Source: Stentor roeselii (Eukaryota > Ciliophora > Heterotrichea > Heterotrichida > Stentoridae). Taken from it: a DNA stretch of 30,605 bases. This document shows, piece after piece, positions 1 to 9,210 of this stretch; within the stretch, counting starts at the first letter, position 1, and the number at the start of each line of letters is the position of its first letter. The stretch is from NCBI GenBank assembly GCA_006503475.1, contig RSEH01000382.1, positions 1 through 30,605 on the forward strand. The letters run 5' to 3'. The notes under the pieces were generated by a model. It was not told the origin of the DNA, made no database searches, and saw only the letters and a list, made by a program, of their open reading frames with translations. The translations under genes and the position numbers were made by a program.

Positions 1-1440
<1,440 letters not shown>

Positions 1441-1484
1441 ATTATAGGGTTCAATGACGCTTCAATGTTTTACACTCAGTAATT

Positions 1485-1952
1485 ATGGGAGAGTTACTGT
1501 CTACTGGGTCTAAACCTTCGCAGATAGTCACTCTTTCAGAGGGTACTGACGATCGTATTGTTCTGGTTGAACAGATGTGGAAGTACAAAAAGGACGTCAC
1601 TCGACTCTTACTCTTGAAACATGGCTTTGTTGTCACCACTACAGCCAGTGGCAAGAAGACCAAGCGAGACATTGTCTTTAAAAACAAACACAACAAGTCA
1701 ACCAGGGTTATTCAGTATCTTGATAGTCATGATGATCATGTTTATAGCAGGATTCTGGTTCAACCTCGATTTACTGAAGAACAGCTTCAGGAGAAATTGG
1801 ATGATATTTACAAACATTACCACTTCGCACAGAATAACTGCTGGCATTTTTCACATGATGTCGTTTTGACCCTGGAAGGACGCACTGACCCTCATCCTTA
1901 CTTGCACCTTCTCAAAAATTTATACATGCCTCTTTTTGGATGGATAGGTTAG
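1485..1952 (+). CDS. Small putative permuted papain-fold (LRAT/PPPDE-like) hydrolase
   Basis: 155 residues, ATG at 1485, TAG stop at 1950-1952, starting 44 nt after the CDC48 stop. The recognisable part is an NNCWHFSHD segment (about residues 117-125) near the C-terminus, preceded by LLKHGFVV (about residues 49-56). A His-first, Cys-later order with an N-C-x-H-F core is what circularly permuted papain-like enzymes show (LRAT-like acyltransferases, PPPDE/DeSI isopeptidases). From this I infer a Cys/His catalytic pair. No signal peptide is evident. LRAT proteins often carry a C-terminal hydrophobic anchor; here the last 15 residues (LKNLYMPLFGWIG) are only mildly hydrophobic. If it is PPPDE-like it would process ubiquitin or SUMO, which would suit its CDC48 neighbour, but the family call rests on short motifs. 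Confidence 0.6.
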   Translation: MGELLSTGSKPSQIVTLSEGTDDRIVLVEQMWKYKKDVTRLLLLKHGFVVTTTASGKKTKRDIVFKNKHNKSTRVIQYLDSHDDHVYSRILVQPRFTEEQLQEKLDDIYKHYHFAQNNCWHFSHDVVLTLEGRTDPHPYLHLLKNLYMPLFGWIG

Positions 1953-2020
1953 GATTAATCAAATTAAATCTCTGTCTTTATCCCTCACACCTGATTTAAA
2001 GCATTTTAAACAATTTTTAA

Positions 2021-2985
2021 AATTCAAGGTATAATATTAAGTTCTACGAAAATCTTCTATCTTCAGACCTGTAAGTAATAATCGTGATACTTGGGATTTA
2101 GGGCTCCTATCTTTTACTTCGAAGTTCTCCAGGAGAATATATAATGAAATCAGATACACGAATCAAAGCTGAGATACTTTCAAATACCCAGACTCAGTGT
2201 TTTTCGCACAGTTGTTGGTATCTCTGGTTATTTCCTCAATCAGTAAGCTTGAAATAGTGCTGCAGCTCAGTTCTGAATACATGCTCGATCTGCCTATGTC
2301 TAAAAAGTTCTGATATACGGCGGCGCTTAAGGGTACTGAATGTTCATGACAAGCTTTTCATTTACACTCATCAGTCGTCCGACCTAGCACTGGCCAAGTC
2401 CTGTAAAATTCTTCCAACATTCATTGGAAGCCTGCTTGTGAAAGGAATGAAGTACTACCCACTTCATTATCTCAGAGTCGTGATGATCACAGATGGTTGC
2501 CTTTAACTACAACTATAAAAAGAAGAGTCTTTTGATTCCTTGTCAGGAATACTTGCGCTGTTTATCATTGATGCAGTGACATTTATTACCTTGAAAATTA
2601 AATATTATACAGTTCTACTGATATGTCAGTCAAGCAGATCTGCTCTAGGTTCGGGGCTTTGCTGGTTGTTTTCAATAACCTCATTTTTCCTGATGTAACA
2701 TTTCTTGAGTAATTAAAAGTTCCTGACGTGGATGCTGATATTCTCCTGTTCGCAATTCTTAGCGCTGTTGTTAAATATTTCATTTTTGGAAGCTTGAATC
2801 TTATAATTATCACCACGACTTGCAAATCCCTGATTATTCTTGTGTCGATTTAATTGAGTCATCATGTTAGCTGGCTTCATGTTGTTTGTATTGCTTTTTT
2901 TATTGTTTGAACTGGAATTTATATTTATGTCAATCGTGCAGGATGCCCATAAAGATCTTAAGAATAGGAGTAATAGAATAATTAG
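2021..2985 (+). pseudogene. Degraded coding sequence, membrane-protein-like fragments in several frames
   Basis: No long ORF survives, but protein-like stretches follow one another on the plus strand in changing frames. A hydrophobic stretch beginning SVFFAQLLVSLVISS (from about 2195) ends at TGA near 2310. A stretch containing VHDKLFIYTHQSSDLALAK (about 2340-2400) reads on in a different frame to TAA near 2504. GILALFIIDAVTFITLK (about 2545-2595) and DADILLFAILSAVVKYFIF (about 2730-2790) look like membrane helices. Base composition is richer in G and C than the surrounding intergenic DNA. No 15-nt GT...AG intron joins the pieces. I read this as an old membrane-protein gene broken by frameshifts and stops. 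The family was not recognised, and it may or may not belong with the fragment at 3248-3940. Confidence 0.4.
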
Positions 2986-3188
2986 TTAGTAAAAGTTAAT
3001 AGTTGGGGATCTGATATGTTATGGGTTCTGAATAATTCGTGGAAGAACAAGAGGATTGGAGTGAAGAGAATTAAACCGAATAGTGATAGGAATATTCCTG
3101 AGAGTGAAAATAAGAAAAGACCTTGCTGGATAAAAATACTACTGCCTAGAAGAAGTGAGCATATAGATATAGTTGTTCTTGAACACAT
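2982..3188 (-). CDS. Small two-helix membrane protein, hypothetical
   Basis: 68 codons on the minus strand, ATG at 3188, with a TATATA-rich sequence immediately upstream. The product is very hydrophobic from about residue 6 to 51 and could form two membrane helices, followed by a short polar tail (ELFRTHNISDPQ). The family is not recognised. The ORF sits between two stretches of decayed plus-strand membrane-protein sequence, so it could be a small independent gene or a chance ORF. A plus-strand ORF over the same bases (3016-3255) is highly charged and looks less protein-like. Confidence 0.3.
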   Translation of the reverse strand: MCSRTTISICSLLLGSSIFIQQGLFLFSLSGIFLSLFGLILFTPILLFFHELFRTHNISDPQLLTFTN

Positions 3189-3247
3189 TATATATTTGGT
3201 TAGGATTAATAATTATTATGCAAATATCAAAAGAAATAACTCTATAA

Positions 3248-3940
3248 ATTACTAATCTTTCACTGCTTATAATTGCTCTAACAGAAATCTATTATAAATA
3301 TAGTTACATCAATAAAGAGAGAGAGCCTTTCGATTACCAAGAATTTCGGTTTGCCAAATTGTTCGGATCGTTCATAATGTCTTCAATCTCTAAAAAAATT
3401 ATTTTCTTAATTAGCTCTTTTCAAGTCACATTTTTCACTTTTAATCATCTTCTACTACAGAGTAGCTTTCGCATACTCGATGACCACAAACTACTCTTTA
3501 ACTCTTATCAGCTACCCTATTATGTAATGATATTATTATTCAAATTGATTCTTGATAAGTTTGGAGCCTATTGGGTGAGAGGATTGCATTACTAACTGTC
3601 CCAGTACGTAGGTGCTGCATTGATTACTGTTTTAATCATTCTTTTCAAATCTTACAATAGGAATTCTGGTTTTGCAACTTCATTGATCTCACAAGGATTC
3701 ACCCTTTACTTCATTGAATATTGAAAATAGGGCATAATCCAACTTCTTTTTCTATCAAGCGATATTGTTCTGCTTCTTGTGTTTTGTTGATATTACCTAT
3801 TTTTTGTGCAAAATTCAATTTCTTTTAAGCAGTTAATCTTGGAGTATTCATCGAATGACCCTGAAATAGTAATATTATCAGTGTTAGGTGCTTTAATAAT
3901 TGTAAATTTCTATGAAGATCTTTCAAATAATATCACATGA
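3248..3940 (+). pseudogene. Multipass membrane-protein relic, one frame with four internal stops
   Basis: A single reading frame (codons starting at 3248, 3251 and so on) reads as a plausible hydrophobic, multi-helix protein for about 230 codons, from NLSLLIIALTEIYYKYSY through EPFDYQEFRFAKLFGSF to a terminal TGA at 3938-3940. It is interrupted in frame by TAA 3593-3595, TGA 3722-3724, TAG 3728-3730 and TGA 3788-3790, with no frameshift. Both TGA positions would read well as tryptophan (EYW, FCWYYLFF), as expected of TGG to TGA mutations. No start codon or 15-nt intron explains the interruptions. The first stop could be removed by a 30-nt GT...AG segment (3575-3604), but the others could not. 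I read it as a gene inactivated by point mutation. The family was not recognised. Confidence 0.5.
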
Positions 3941-4250
3941 GTTTAGTAACTTTCTGCAGTTAGAATAATTTAGATAACTATTATTCATGATAAAGTTTAA
4001 TTAAAAACGAGACAATAATCCAATAAAGTAATCTAATTTATCACTCTCTATCAATAAATATCTTATAACTACTAAGAAACAAACCCTTTACAACTGAAAG
4101 CCCACAATTTTAAATCGATTTATAGTAACCCTTGCTAATAACTATACTCTTCATTTCTAAATAAGACATCTCACACACCTCAACTATCTCAATAAATCAA
4201 CTAAATTCACTTAATTGCCTTCTATAAAATCCAACTAATTATCAATCTCA
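3941..4250 (+). promoter_or_regulatory. A/C-rich upstream region of the Ser-Pro repeat gene
   Basis: No gene is visible. The plus strand becomes poor in G and rich in A and C toward the start at 4251. A TATAAAAT lies at 4223-4230, 20 nt before the ATG, and is a candidate core promoter element (inference). Confidence 0.35.
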
Positions 4251-4988
4251 ATGTCAAAAAAAATTAAAGAAAAAACCATCGGAGAAACTCATTCTACGAA
4301 CCTCCTTACTCTCCTCGACATCACAAAAGAAAAATTTTTAGACAGAAGACCATCAGAAATGCCTCTTCAAACTTTAAAAGTAAACACAGACAAAAACCTA
4401 AACAACTCAGAAGAGTTTGACCTGAGCAGCGTGAGTTCGAGAAGCATCAACGAGCTAAGTCGCAACAACCTTCTCGACCAAATCGCTGAAATCAAAGAAA
4501 TGTTCCGAACTCAAGGCCAGGTGATAGACAACCTGCAGCACGAGTTTTCTTACTCGCCGAAAAGTCCTCATAGCCCACGAAGCCCACGAAGTCCTCACAG
4601 TCCTCATAGTCCTCACAGTCCTCAGAGTCCTCAAAGTCCTCACAGTCCTCAGAGTCCTCAGATTTCCAGAAGCCCTCAAACCCCCAAAAGCCCGAAAAAC
4701 TTCAAAGCGCCTGGCAGTCCTCATAACTCAAGGCCTGCCATGCCGAGAATCTCTAGAGAAGCAGTCAGTTCAATCGAAAGTGTATTGGCTAAAGCTGTGA
4801 GTGAAAATCAGGATGAAGATTACTCTATCATTGCATCAACACTGCTTGGGATTGGCCATAAACAGTCTTCGAAGGCGGATATTGAGGTAAAAAAAGAACC
4901 TGTGCTGAAATTTATGAAGAAGAGTAGTCGCATGATGTTTAAAAAACAGGTTTTTATAAGGTCTTACCTTTCGATATTAAACCTTTGA
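4251..4988 (+). CDS. Ser-Pro repeat protein, function unknown
   Basis: 245 residues, ATG at 4251, TGA stop at 4986-4988. The centre (about residues 102-137) is an uninterrupted run of twelve S-P-x triplets (x is H, R, Q or K), encoded at 4554-4661 by degenerate 9-nt units, followed by looser SP/TP motifs. Each S-P is a minimal site for proline-directed kinases (CDK, MAPK), so a heavily phosphorylated flexible segment is likely (inference). Before the repeat lies a predicted helical stretch (NNLLDQIAEIKEMFRTQGQVIDNLQHEF), possibly a short coiled coil. After it, EAVSSIESVLAKAVSENQDEDYSIIASTLLG looks like a folded helical segment. The 5' end is A/C-rich and the 3' end T/G-rich. The last residues (from about 4950) look less coding and could mark a missed intron or altered end. 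No family recognised. Confidence 0.75.
   Translation: MSKKIKEKTIGETHSTNLLTLLDITKEKFLDRRPSEMPLQTLKVNTDKNLNNSEEFDLSSVSSRSINELSRNNLLDQIAEIKEMFRTQGQVIDNLQHEFSYSPKSPHSPRSPRSPHSPHSPHSPQSPQSPHSPQSPQISRSPQTPKSPKNFKAPGSPHNSRPAMPRISREAVSSIESVLAKAVSENQDEDYSIIASTLLGIGHKQSSKADIEVKKEPVLKFMKKSSRMMFKKQVFIRSYLSILNL
4554..4661 (+). repeat. Coding tandem repeat, twelve 9-nt units (Ser-Pro-x)
   Basis: Twelve consecutive units of the form AGTCCTCAN or close variants (AGC/CCA/CGA versions also occur), all in frame, encode (Ser-Pro-x)12. Unit length 9 nt, total 108 nt. Confidence 0.9.
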
Positions 4989-5110
4989 TGAAGCCGATAT
5001 TAGAAAAAGTCAAGTAATTAAAATATTCCGACTTTCATATCTTTAATCTTTTACACTCTAAACTATTTCTTTAAATTCTCCCATTTATATCAGATACAAG
5101 CGTTTTCACT

Positions 5111-5117
5111 TATAAAT
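5111..5117 (+). promoter_or_regulatory. TATAAAT directly abutting the kinase ATG
   Basis: TATAAAT ends at the base before the start codon at 5118. The same arrangement occurs at 26343-26349, and a closely similar TTTATAA precedes the ATG at 28224 (minus). It may be a core promoter element with a near-leaderless transcript, or a start-codon context. Confidence 0.4.
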
Positions 5118-6572
5118 ATGGGAAGCATCTGTTCTACTTCACTACAGTCAAATATCGCAGACAAATCACCTAAATCATTAGCTCCAGTAGCTCCGATTTC
5201 CATGAAGTCCCTTCCTTCATACCGTCCATTCCTTTCAAAAAACCGTTCTCAATTTTCAGACACATACGAATTGGAATCCAGAAAAATCGGTTTTGGCTAC
5301 TACGGGGATGTGAAAAAGTGCACACACAAAGAGACAGGAATAGTTCGAGCCGTGAAGATCTTAAATCGCGAAAGAACAGGAAGTCACATTCTGCGAGAAG
5401 ACTGGTTCCTGAAACAACTGGAAATAATAAGTCAAATCGACCACCCGTGCTTTATCCGAGCCCACGAGTACTTCGAAGACCGGGACTACTTCTACCTCGT
5501 GATGGACTATCACAAGGAAGGAGACCTCATGCAAAAAATTCGGTCAAACAAGAAGTGCACTGAAGATTACTGTAAAAAAGTAATGAAAAAATTACTTATA
5601 GGTATTTCTTATCTTCATCAACAGCAGATCGCACATCGAGACTTGAAACCTGAAAACGTTTTGATCAGTGACCGAAACGGCGAAGTTCTTGTAAAAATCA
5701 TTGACTTTGACACTGCTTGTCACTTGAATGAAGGCACAGCGAAAGGCGTTTTCGGAACTGCTCATTACATGCCACCTGAAATGCTTTTAGGTGACTACAA
5801 CGAAAAGTGTGACCTCTGGTCACTGGGCATCGTCATGTTCAACATGCTGACGGGACTCATGCCTTTTTCAGGACTCAGCGACCATCAAATCATTTCCAAC
5901 ATCCAGAAGCTGCAGGTGAACCTTTCAGGTCCTGAGCTTTTCCTCTTGTCTCCGGAGTGCAAAGGTCTTCTGTCCAAACTTCTTCAAAAAGACCCGAAAA
6001 GAAGGATTTCAGCTCAAGAAGCCCTGAGAGACCCTTGGTTCAGTTTAGCAGATCCTCGCGAAAGCGCGTTGAAAGCAGAGAAAATTTTAACTGAAATCGA
6101 AAAATCAAAGGTGAAGAATGTGAAAGTTAAGGAACTGCTAATCAGCAACTTTTCGATCATCAAGGACTTCGAAGACTTGGACCTGGTCTTTCTTGAGTTG
6201 GACTCTGACAATGATGGCCTTATTTCTGTGGAGGACTTCGAGAGAATGTTCTCGAAAATCCACAGCGAAGCCGAAGCTCATTCAAAAACTGAAGAGCTGC
6301 TTGGAGGACTTAAGGGAATTTTCGAAGAACTTATCACATATGAGGACTTTTTGAACTCCACTATCAACTTGAGGAACATTTTAGATGATAAAAGAATTTC
6401 AAGGTTTTTAGATAAGCGCAAAAAGTTGGCGAATGACAGAAATGCTGAAGTTGGTTTCGATTGCGATGAAAGTTTTGAGCTTTTTATGGACTTGAAAGAA
6501 AAAATCGACCAGGATATCACTCCCTGTGACTTGAGAGGAGCCATGCTTGATACACTATTTGTTAATTTCTAA
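5118..6572 (+). CDS. Calcium-dependent protein kinase-like Ser/Thr kinase, lipid-anchored, DFD variant
   Basis: 484 residues. The N-terminus MGSICSTS fits myristoylation at Gly2 with palmitoylation at Cys5, so the kinase is probably membrane-attached. Kinase domain about residues 54-308: glycine loop GFGYYG (58-63), ATP-binding Lys80 (AVKIL), catalytic loop HRDLKPEN (173-180), metal motif DFD at 196-198 in place of the usual DFG, PPE at 219-221 in place of APE. The domain order matches the CDPK/CaMK group of plants and protists. Behind it lies one canonical EF-hand loop, DSDNDGLISVED (362-373), within a helical region. Other EF-hands are degenerate or absent, whereas typical CDPKs have four. 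Conserved Lys80, Asp175 and Asp196 suggest an active enzyme. TATAAAT (5111-5117) directly abuts the ATG. The next gene starts 27 nt after its stop. Confidence 0.93.
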   Translation: MGSICSTSLQSNIADKSPKSLAPVAPISMKSLPSYRPFLSKNRSQFSDTYELESRKIGFGYYGDVKKCTHKETGIVRAVKILNRERTGSHILREDWFLKQLEIISQIDHPCFIRAHEYFEDRDYFYLVMDYHKEGDLMQKIRSNKKCTEDYCKKVMKKLLIGISYLHQQQIAHRDLKPENVLISDRNGEVLVKIIDFDTACHLNEGTAKGVFGTAHYMPPEMLLGDYNEKCDLWSLGIVMFNMLTGLMPFSGLSDHQIISNIQKLQVNLSGPELFLLSPECKGLLSKLLQKDPKRRISAQEALRDPWFSLADPRESALKAEKILTEIEKSKVKNVKVKELLISNFSIIKDFEDLDLVFLELDSDNDGLISVEDFERMFSKIHSEAEAHSKTEELLGGLKGIFEELITYEDFLNSTINLRNILDDKRISRFLDKRKKLANDRNAEVGFDCDESFELFMDLKEKIDQDITPCDLRGAMLDTLFVNF

Positions 6573-6599
6573 GAGTTTATTAAACAGAAATAAATTAAA

Positions 6600-6917
6600 A
6601 TGATTTCTTTTTTCTTGATTTTGGCTTCAGTTGTCGCTTTTGATCAGGTTGAAACTTTAGAGTCTTCAACTTATTGTATTGAACTTTGCACTAAAATTTG
6701 TATTGATAAGCCTGATGTTTATCCTTGTTTCGATGACTGCACCATGATTGAGTGCTCGAAACGTAACTCAGACCCTGAAAGTGTCAAGAATTCGAGTTTT
6801 GACAGGATCGGGATGGGAATTCTCGTGATCGTTGTTGGAGCTACGCTGAAAGTTATTGGAATCTGGTGCAGGAAACTCAGAAGAAACTCGATATTTTTGA
6901 CTTCCGCCGATGATTGA
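6600..6917 (+). CDS. Small secreted-type Cys-rich protein with C-terminal membrane helix
   Basis: 105 residues, ATG at 6600, TGA at 6915-6917, only 27 nt after the kinase stop. A signal peptide covers about residues 1-14 (MISFFLILASVVAF). The outer part has six cysteines (26, 30, 34, 43, 47, 52) in a C-x3-C-x3-C-x8-C-x3-C-x4-C pattern, which suggests a compact disulphide-linked helical hairpin. One membrane helix follows (about 70-89, IGMGILVIVVGATLKVIGIW) and then a basic cytosolic tail (RKLRR). This predicts a type I membrane protein with a tiny luminal or surface domain. The twin C-x3-C pairs recall coiled-coil-helix domains, but the signal peptide argues against mitochondrial CHCH proteins. 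No family assigned. Confidence 0.75.
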   Translation: MISFFLILASVVAFDQVETLESSTYCIELCTKICIDKPDVYPCFDDCTMIECSKRNSDPESVKNSSFDRIGMGILVIVVGATLKVIGIWCRKLRRNSIFLTSADD

Positions 6918-7002
6918 CTAATATTCTAATCTATTATGAAATATTTACTTTTACACTTTCATCACTTGATTACTTTAAATAGCTAAAATTGCATGCTATT
7001 AA

Positions 7003-9210
7003 TTAAGAACTAAAGACAATCTCATCAATCACTACGAGATTCTTTGAATTCAGGTTGAAATGCAAGTCAACTAGGAATTCGTGAATGTCCTCATCTCTCA
7101 TGAACCACCTGTTCTTCTGTAAATATTCTGAAACTTCACCGATAGTCAGCAAATCCTTTTCGAAGTAGTTTTTTAGGACATTAGTAACAACTGAACCTGG
7201 CTTTTTGCTTAAGTTGCTGATTAATCTCTTTATTCCTCGAATTAAACTTTTGTAGCCGACACAGTCTTCTTCATCCAATTCGCAGTCTTTCAGAAAGACT
7301 CGGAACTGGTCGTTGTCCATTTCGACTCCGATTCGAGTCAGTAAGTCCTTGACCTTCAAATAGTGCATCTTCCAGGTGACAGTACCGAGTTCGAAAGCTT
7401 CTTTAATTAAGGTCTTCAAATGCATGTTTAATTTAGGCAGCTTTTCGTCTTGAGAGTCCATCAAAACATCTCTCCAAAGACTTTGAAACTGAGTTTGAAG
7501 TCGCCAGTTTCTTCGCATTCTCTGGCTTTGAGTGTTTTCGATCACTTTTCTGATCACTTCTGTTCTTTTCATCATTTCAATGCTGCTACTGATTGTTAGA
7601 GATTTCACCCAGAGAGGTAGTAAAAATAAAATTAAGCCGAGCGATGATATCACTGAGATTGAAATAACTGCAATACAGATATAGTCATACGAAAACAAGC
7701 TCTGAAAGTAAAGAACCATCACACTAGCCCAGAGACTCAAGGTAATAATACAAAGCTGGAGCAACGAGACCATAAATCTCACCCCAAACGAGTCCAACCA
7801 AAACAACAGCTGATGTCTATTTGGATAAACTCCTAAAAACAAGTAGCTGCAAGTTAACTTCAAAGAAAACACCGACAAAATCTTGGCATCTGAGGCAGGG
7901 CCAGGGATTCGTCCCTCAAGATATCTGGGCATCTGAATTCTGATGACTGAGTTATAATCATATTCAATTTGCAGATTCTGGCCTTCAGTTGGAATCAGCA
8001 TTCCACAGATTTTCTTACATTTAAACAAGCAAATCGCAGCAAGTATCAAAACAGTTAAATTCACCCCAAGTAAAAAGTAAATCTTGAAAGAACTTGACGC
8101 AGTCAGCACAGCTCTCCACACGAAAATCTCTACAACAACGAAAAAAAACGTCAAGGGACTCAAAGCGAAGACCTGTATCAAAATCTCCGCAACTGACTGT
8201 TTCAAATACTCTGAAAAGTTGAAGTCAGGCCTTAAAACTCTTTCAGTAAAAACTGGCAAAAAAGGGTTCGCAATGAAAATTTTTCTCATTATTCCGAAGT
8301 CTTTGGTGCTGTCGTCAGCTTTACCTTTGCAGAGTTTATCTTCAAGTTTTTCCCAAATGATTGAAAAGCTTTGACAGGCGAGGACGATCCAGAAGCCGAT
8401 CAAAAACCATGCAAGTACAAAAACAAAGCAACCTTGATAAACAAGTTCAAAGTACAAGTCGCTTTCCTCGAAGACTTCCTTGAGAACGAAGATCGTTAAA
8501 ACCGCGATAATAAGACAAAACAAAGCGAGTCCTACAATGAGTCCCAGAAAAGCTCTGAAAAAGGCAGAGAAAAAGACCTTGTCTGAGTAGTACTTCACAG
8601 TCTCCAGTATCAAAAACATGAAAAGAAGTCCAATAACGAATAAAAACTGGTAACTTTCTTCTTTCTCATCGCCATCGTCATCATCTTCATCTTCAGTTGA
8701 TGGAGGAATCACGTCTCCTGGTTGACTTAAATTTCCCTGACTCACTTGAAGGAAACTCGAAAGTTCCTGACTTTTCTTCTCTTCCTCGTCATTTTCGACT
8801 TCTTGGCTCAGTTCTTGATTTTTTTTCACTTGTTCGTCCATTTGGTCTGCAAGTTGTTTTAACTCCTTCGCAGTCTTTTGACGGTACTTGTTAAGTTCTT
8901 TAAGACCTGAAGCGATTTGGGACTCGAGGTCGGCGATGGACTTTTTTAGTTCTTTGTTGGTTTTTAGAAGATTGTTGTTGGACTTGCTTAAAGAGTAGTA
9001 ACGATTCATGACTGAGTGGCTTGCGTCGTATTTGCTTTGGTCGATGTTTACTGATTCTGTGTCGTAGTTCATCATTATCACCACCTCGGAGGATGACTCT
9101 TCTGGAATCTCTGTTGTTATGTCGCCTAAGGGCACTGTTGCTTCCTCTGCTTCCTCGTCTTTGTAGTAAACTGCTGCTGCTAGAAAAAGAATGAAATATA
9201 CGTTTTTCAT
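7003..9210 (-). CDS. Multipass membrane protein with signal peptide and coiled coil, tentative MLO-like core
   Basis: 735 residues from ATG at 9210. The frame is open 36 codons further upstream, but the start at 9210 places a signal peptide (MKNVYFILFLAAAVYY) at the N-terminus. Order: acidic linker, coiled coil (about 70-150), acidic stretch (172-185), then seven or eight membrane helices (about 188-205, 215-245, 258-282, 343-366, 375-398, 448-463, 475-502, 508-534), a basic cytosolic region, and a C-terminal region (about 585-735) resembling degenerate EF-hand pairs. Two places recall plant MLO proteins: PDFNFSEYL (328-336) before a helix pair, and YPNRHQLLFWLDSF (462-475), placed like the MLO motif in which a proline and leucines lead into L-I-H-F-x-L-F-Q-N-A. 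MLO proteins are seven-helix, calmodulin-regulated calcium channels. The family call is tentative. Convergent with the gene ending at 6917 (85 nt between). Confidence 0.85.
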   Translation of the reverse strand: MKNVYFILFLAAAVYYKDEEAEEATVPLGDITTEIPEESSSEVVIMMNYDTESVNIDQSKYDASHSVMNRYYSLSKSNNNLLKTNKELKKSIADLESQIASGLKELNKYRQKTAKELKQLADQMDEQVKKNQELSQEVENDEEEKKSQELSSFLQVSQGNLSQPGDVIPPSTEDEDDDDGDEKEESYQFLFVIGLLFMFLILETVKYYSDKVFFSAFFRAFLGLIVGLALFCLIIAVLTIFVLKEVFEESDLYFELVYQGCFVFVLAWFLIGFWIVLACQSFSIIWEKLEDKLCKGKADDSTKDFGIMRKIFIANPFLPVFTERVLRPDFNFSEYLKQSVAEILIQVFALSPLTFFFVVVEIFVWRAVLTASSSFKIYFLLGVNLTVLILAAICLFKCKKICGMLIPTEGQNLQIEYDYNSVIRIQMPRYLEGRIPGPASDAKILSVFSLKLTCSYLFLGVYPNRHQLLFWLDSFGVRFMVSLLQLCIITLSLWASVMVLYFQSLFSYDYICIAVISISVISSLGLILFLLPLWVKSLTISSSIEMMKRTEVIRKVIENTQSQRMRRNWRLQTQFQSLWRDVLMDSQDEKLPKLNMHLKTLIKEAFELGTVTWKMHYLKVKDLLTRIGVEMDNDQFRVFLKDCELDEEDCVGYKSLIRGIKRLISNLSKKPGSVVTNVLKNYFEKDLLTIGEVSEYLQKNRWFMRDEDIHEFLVDLHFNLNSKNLVVIDEIVFSS

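Noticed and set aside
2598-2825. 75-codon minus-strand ORF
   Set aside because: It overlaps plus-strand membrane-protein fragments, has no domain and no start context; most likely a shadow.
3016-3255. 79-codon plus-strand ORF
   Set aside because: Highly charged with no motif, opposite a more protein-like hydrophobic ORF, and within decayed DNA.
3722-3790. TGA as tryptophan, which would suggest a mitochondrial fragment or altered code
   Set aside because: TAA and TAG also interrupt the same frame, and intact genes in the window end at TGA (11225-11227, 6915-6917).
4554-4661. CRISPR-like direct repeat
   Set aside because: Units are 9 nt, without spacers, in frame and coding.
4455-4724. Minus-strand ORF rich in RT repeats
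   Set aside because: It is only the reverse of the Ser-Pro repeat in the real gene.
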